Source: Streptomyces sp. DSM 15324 | GTDB lineage: Bacteria; Actinomycetota; Actinomycetes; Streptomycetales; Streptomycetaceae | Direction: 5' to 3' | NCBI RefSeq assembly: GCF_001514285.1 | Contig: NZ_KQ949023.1 | Coordinates: 1,255,139-1,319,138, forward strand | Length of the DNA: 64,000 nucleotides | In this document: piece after piece, positions 61,413-64,000 of the stretch | How the letters are laid out: every line of letters begins with the position of its first letter | Position numbering within the stretch: the first letter of the stretch is position 1 | Notes under the pieces: model-generated | What the model saw: only the letters and a program-made list of their open reading frames with translations | What the model was told of the DNA's origin: nothing | Databases searched by the model: none | Translations under genes and position numbers: made by a program

Positions 61413-62125
61413 TACAGGGGCACCTCCCGCGCCCGGGTGTTCCCCGGATCCAGCACCTCACGGATCAGCCGCAGCTCGGCGGCGGTCGGCTCACGGGTGC
61501 ACGGCACGTCGTCCGCGACCACGAGCGCGAACCCCGTCGCCTCCCGGACCTCCTCCACCGTCACCCCCGGATGCACCGAGGCCAGCCGCATCGCGTGGTC
61601 GGGCGTGGCGAAGTCGAAGACGCCCAGGTCGGAGACGACCCGGGGGATGCGGTGGTGGCGCGCGCCGGCCGCCCGGTCGTACCCGACCCCGCACACCATG
61701 TCGACCCGCTCGACGAACACCCGCCGGGAGTGCCGGGGGACCCAGTAACTGGTCGGGTTGTTCAGGGTGTTGACCGGCGCCCCGCGCACCCCGAGGAGCT
61801 GGCGCACCGGCCGCGCCCAGTCGCCGATGCAGGAGATGTTCTGGTTGCCGTACCGGTCGATCTGGCTCGCGCCCATCATCACGTGCCGCCGCCCGCCGGT
61901 GACCAGCTCCAGATGCTGCCGGTACGGCAGCCAGCCCTCGGCGGTGCCGTCCGGGCGGACGAGCGTCGCCTCGCCGTCGGTGAGCAGCAGGTCCGGCGCG
62001 AAGGTGAGCCGGGCCAGCCGGGCCCCCACCGAGGGGATCAGCCCCATCGGGCTCGCCAGGATCTCGCCGCCGCCCCGCCAGGCCTCGGCGCAGGCGATCA
62101 CGCAGTACTCGGCGCGCGTGGTCAT
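61412..62125 (-). CDS. ipdB: CoA transferase/hydrolase beta subunit, IpdB-like
   Basis: 237 residues. EYCVIACAEAWRGGGEILASPMGLIPSVGARLARLTFAPDLLLTDGEA opens the class I beta-subunit fold. The active-site Glu of ordinary transferases (in ENG) is not obvious, in agreement with IpdAB, which is a ring-opening hydrolase rather than a transferase. ATG 62125 overlaps the IpdA-like stop (ATGA), as expected for partner subunits. Confidence 0.86.
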   Translation of the reverse strand: MTTRAEYCVIACAEAWRGGGEILASPMGLIPSVGARLARLTFAPDLLLTDGEATLVRPDGTAEGWLPYRQHLELVTGGRRHVMMGASQIDRYGNQNISCIGDWARPVRQLLGVRGAPVNTLNNPTSYWVPRHSRRVFVERVDMVCGVGYDRAAGARHHRIPRVVSDLGVFDFATPDHAMRLASVHPGVTVEEVREATGFALVVADDVPCTREPTAAELRLIREVLDPGNTRAREVPL

Positions 62126-62958
62126 GCGTCCTCCTCGACGGCCGCCCGGTACGCCGCCTCGTCCCCGGCCAGGTACCGGGCCGCGAACTCCGCCCACGGC
62201 GTGCTCGCGTACCGCTTCTGGAACGCCTCGTCCCGGCCGTAGTCGGGCGCGCAGGACGTGAAGTGCGCGCCGCCGGGCACCTCCACCACCCCCGTCACCA
62301 CGTGCCGCTTGATCAGCAGCGTCTGCGGCGGCGCCGCCTTCGTCAGCTCGGCCGTGTCGACGATCCGCTCGCAGGACAGGTACGCGGTGTCCGCCGCCGC
62401 GCAGAACAGGTCGTCGAAGTAGGGGTCCGGGCCCAGGTACTGCCCGTTGCCCAGCCGGTCGGCCCGGTTGACGTGCACCAGGGCCGCGTCCAGCCGCAGG
62501 GCGGGCATCGCGACGAACGTCTCCCCGTCGTCGTACGGCGAGGTCACCGTCCGCAGCGAGGGGTTGACCCGCATCACGTCCGAACCGATCCCCGCCCGCA
62601 CCGGCAGGAACGGCAGCCGGTTGGCGGCGGCCCGCAGCCCCCACAGGAACATCGCCTCGTCCACCTCCATGAGTTCGAACGCACCGCGCTCACGGGCCGC
62701 GCGGTAGTGCGGTTCGAGGGGGATGGAGTCGAGGGTGGCGAACGCGGCGACCAGCTTGCGGATCCGGCCGGCCGCCGCCAGCATGCCGACGTCCGGGCCG
62801 CCGTACGACACCACGGTCAGATCGGTCACCCCGGACCGCAGCAGGGCCCGCACCAGGGCCATCGGCTTGCGGCGCGAGCCCCAGCCGCCGATGCCGAGGG
62901 TCATGCCGCTCTCCAGCCGGGAGACCGCCTCCTCGGCCGTCATCGTCTTGTCGCTCAC
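62122..62958 (-). CDS. ipdA: CoA transferase/hydrolase alpha subunit, IpdA-like
   Basis: 278 residues. GMTLGIGGWGSRRKPMALVRALLRSGVTDLTVVSYGGPDVGMLAAAGRIRKLVAAF is the class I alpha-subunit start, with the CoA-binding Gly-rich loop. With IpdB it would open the last steroid ring (COCHEA-CoA step known from M. tuberculosis). GTG start directly follows the EchA20-like stop. Confidence 0.87.
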   Translation of the reverse strand: MSDKTMTAEEAVSRLESGMTLGIGGWGSRRKPMALVRALLRSGVTDLTVVSYGGPDVGMLAAAGRIRKLVAAFATLDSIPLEPHYRAARERGAFELMEVDEAMFLWGLRAAANRLPFLPVRAGIGSDVMRVNPSLRTVTSPYDDGETFVAMPALRLDAALVHVNRADRLGNGQYLGPDPYFDDLFCAAADTAYLSCERIVDTAELTKAAPPQTLLIKRHVVTGVVEVPGGAHFTSCAPDYGRDEAFQKRYASTPWAEFAARYLAGDEAAYRAAVEEDA

Positions 62959-63702
62959 CTACCCGCGCTCCTTCCCGAACGTGTCCCGGACCCGGTCGGC
63001 CACCCCCGAGACGCTCGCCTCGAACGTGAACCCCTGCTCGAAGCGGTAGCTGCGCCGCACGTCGACCGGGTCGATGCCGTTGAGGGCCGCCTTCGCCAGC
63101 CGCAGCAGCTCCCCGTCCTTGGCGGCGATCTCCCTCGCCACCTCCAGCGCGGCCGCGCGCAGCCCCTGGCGCCGGACCACCCGCCACACCGAGCCGTGCG
63201 CGAGCAGCTCGGCCGCGGTGACCGTGCGCGAGGTGAAGTACAGGGCGCGCATCAGGTGCTGGGGGACCAGCCGGGCCAGATGGGTCGCCGCGCCGAGCGC
63301 GCCCCGGTCCAGCTCCGGCAGCCCGAACACCGCGTCCTCGCTCGCCACGACCAGGTCGGCGTTGCCGGCGAGTCCGACGCCGCCGCCCAGACAGAAGCCG
63401 TGCACCGCCGCGACCACCGGGACCTCGCACTCGTACACCGCCGCGAACGCCTCGAAGCAGCCGCGGTTGACGCCCACGAGCGCGCCCGGCCCCTGCTTCT
63501 GCAGCTCCTTGATGTCCACGCCCGCGTTGAACCCCCGCCCCTCGGCGGCCAGCACCACACACCGGGTGCCCCGGTCGCGGCCGGCCGCGCGCACCGCGTC
63601 GGCCAGCGCGAACCAGCCGCTCACCGGCAGCGCGTTGACCGGTGGGACGTCGACGGTGACCACGGAAATCCCCTTTTCGGGGGACGAGGTGGAGACACCC
63701 AT
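62959..63702 (-). CDS. echA20: Enoyl-CoA hydratase/isomerase family, EchA20-like
   Basis: 247 residues, crotonase fold. Oxyanion-hole segments EGRGFNAGVDIKEL and GFCLGGGVGLAGNADLVVASEDAVFGLPEL are present. EchA20 hydrolyses the D ring in HIP degradation, and the order echA20-ipdA-ipdB-ipdC is the same as in M. tuberculosis. ATG 63702; the leader contains operator 2. Divergent from the next SDR. Confidence 0.87.
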   Translation of the reverse strand: MGVSTSSPEKGISVVTVDVPPVNALPVSGWFALADAVRAAGRDRGTRCVVLAAEGRGFNAGVDIKELQKQGPGALVGVNRGCFEAFAAVYECEVPVVAAVHGFCLGGGVGLAGNADLVVASEDAVFGLPELDRGALGAATHLARLVPQHLMRALYFTSRTVTAAELLAHGSVWRVVRRQGLRAAALEVAREIAAKDGELLRLAKAALNGIDPVDVRRSYRFEQGFTFEASVSGVADRVRDTFGKERG

Positions 63703-63712
63703 GGAAGCATCA

Positions 63713-63751
63713 GCTACCTTTCCACCAAACGTTTGTTAGGTGAAAGGTAGC
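63713..63751. promoter_or_regulatory. KstR2-like operator 2 in a large inverted repeat
   Basis: Core CCACCAAACGTTTGTTAG (63722-63739) is, on the other strand, CTAACAAACGTTTGGTGG, 15 of 18 identical to operator 1. It is framed by perfect 10-bp arms GCTACCTTTC (63713-63722) and GAAAGGTAGC (63742-63751). It lies in the intergenic region between echA20 and the divergent SDR. Confidence 0.65.
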
Positions 63752-63756
63752 AGCGA

Positions 63757-64000
63757 ATGGAGCTGGACGGGAAGGTCGCCGTCGTCACGGGCGGCACCCG
63801 GGGCGTGGGCGCCGGCATCGCGCGCTCCTTCGCGCGCGCGGGCGCCGAGGTGCTGGTCGTCGCCCGCCGCCCCCCGGAAGTCCCGCTGCCCAGGACCGAG
63901 TTCACGGCCCTGGACGTGCGGGATGCGCACGCCGTACGGGAGTTCTTCGCCGGGCTGCCCCGGTGCGACGTGCTGGTCAACAACGCGGGCGGCGCGCCCT
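63757..64000 (+). CDS. Short-chain dehydrogenase, partial
   Basis: The gene runs off the right edge; 81 residues are visible. MELDGKVAVVTGGTRGVGAGIARSFARAGAEVLVVARR is the NAD(P) Rossmann start and CDVLVNNAGG follows. In M. tuberculosis two SDR genes (Rv3548c, Rv3549c) adjoin echA20, so this may be their counterpart. ATG 63757 follows operator 2 by 5 bp; only a weak AAGG upstream. Confidence 0.82.
   Translation, partial: MELDGKVAVVTGGTRGVGAGIARSFARAGAEVLVVARRPPEVPLPRTEFTALDVRDAHAVREFFAGLPRCDVLVNNAGGAP

Overview
The window is high-GC actinobacterial chromosome and almost certainly Streptomyces. Evidence is the strong GC bias at third codon positions, many GTG starts, Shine-Dalgarno (SD) sites of the AGGAGG/GGGAG type, many apparently leaderless genes, a PriA-type HisA, the trpC-trpM-trpB-trpA order, and a gene order (gltD, gltB ... 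lgt, trp, his ... dnaE, phoD-like) that I recall from the S. coelicolor SCO2025-SCO2068 region. No rRNA, tRNA, CRISPR, integrase or insertion sequence was seen.

Layout. 1-5.1 kb: end of a dienelactone-hydrolase-like gene, a Tat-exported PhoD phosphatase, a membrane-anchored DsbA-like protein, an integral membrane protein and a DUF2252 kinase-fold protein. 5.3-9.1 kb: dnaE and a 54-residue hydrophilic protein. 9.3-18.2 kb: NYN-domain protein, a two-gene ABC exporter, a membrane protein, a YbaK deacylase, a Lon-substrate-domain protein, an unknown protein, a 46-48 bp tandem repeat array (16034-16640) and a beta-helix-like membrane protein. 18.3-24.1 kb: a tight histidine operon hisD-hisC-hisB-(small membrane protein)-hisH-priA-ridA-hisF. 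24.1-34.1 kb: hisI-trpE, trp-associated membrane proteins, trpC-trpM-trpB-trpA, a second DsbA-like protein and lgt. PriA can serve as both HisA and TrpF, which fits the absence of trpF; hisG, hisE, trpD and trpG are not here.

34.2-42.5 kb holds a seven-gene minus-strand operon: four tandem ADP-ribosylglycohydrolase (ARH) family paralogues, a PfkB sugar kinase, a class III CoA transferase and a CitE-like lyase, almost all with overlapping starts and stops. It is followed by a VIT-family iron/manganese transporter with iron-box-like sites, then gltBD (glutamate synthase). Next to gltD lie two head-to-head ABC ATPase genes without a permease, one of them lacking its N-terminus.

51.6-55.6 kb: rhomboid protease, VWA protein, SGNH hydrolase with a TetR regulator, and an FBP-type zinc protein preceded by a perfect AT-rich palindrome. 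55.6-64 kb: a catabolic cluster whose gene set matches the KstR2-controlled steroid C/D-ring (HIP) pathway of mycobacteria and rhodococci: two acyl-CoA dehydrogenase subunits, IpdF-like SDR, KstR2-like TetR, FadA6-like thiolase, IpdC-, IpdB-, IpdA- and EchA20-like proteins and a further SDR cut by the window end. Two intergenic sites match the KstR2 operator pattern.

The observations most worth following are the minisatellite-like array, the four-paralogue ARH operon, the ABC gene junction, the palindrome before the FBP gene, and the steroid cluster with its operators. Family names are from recognition of motifs and context by eye; no search was run.
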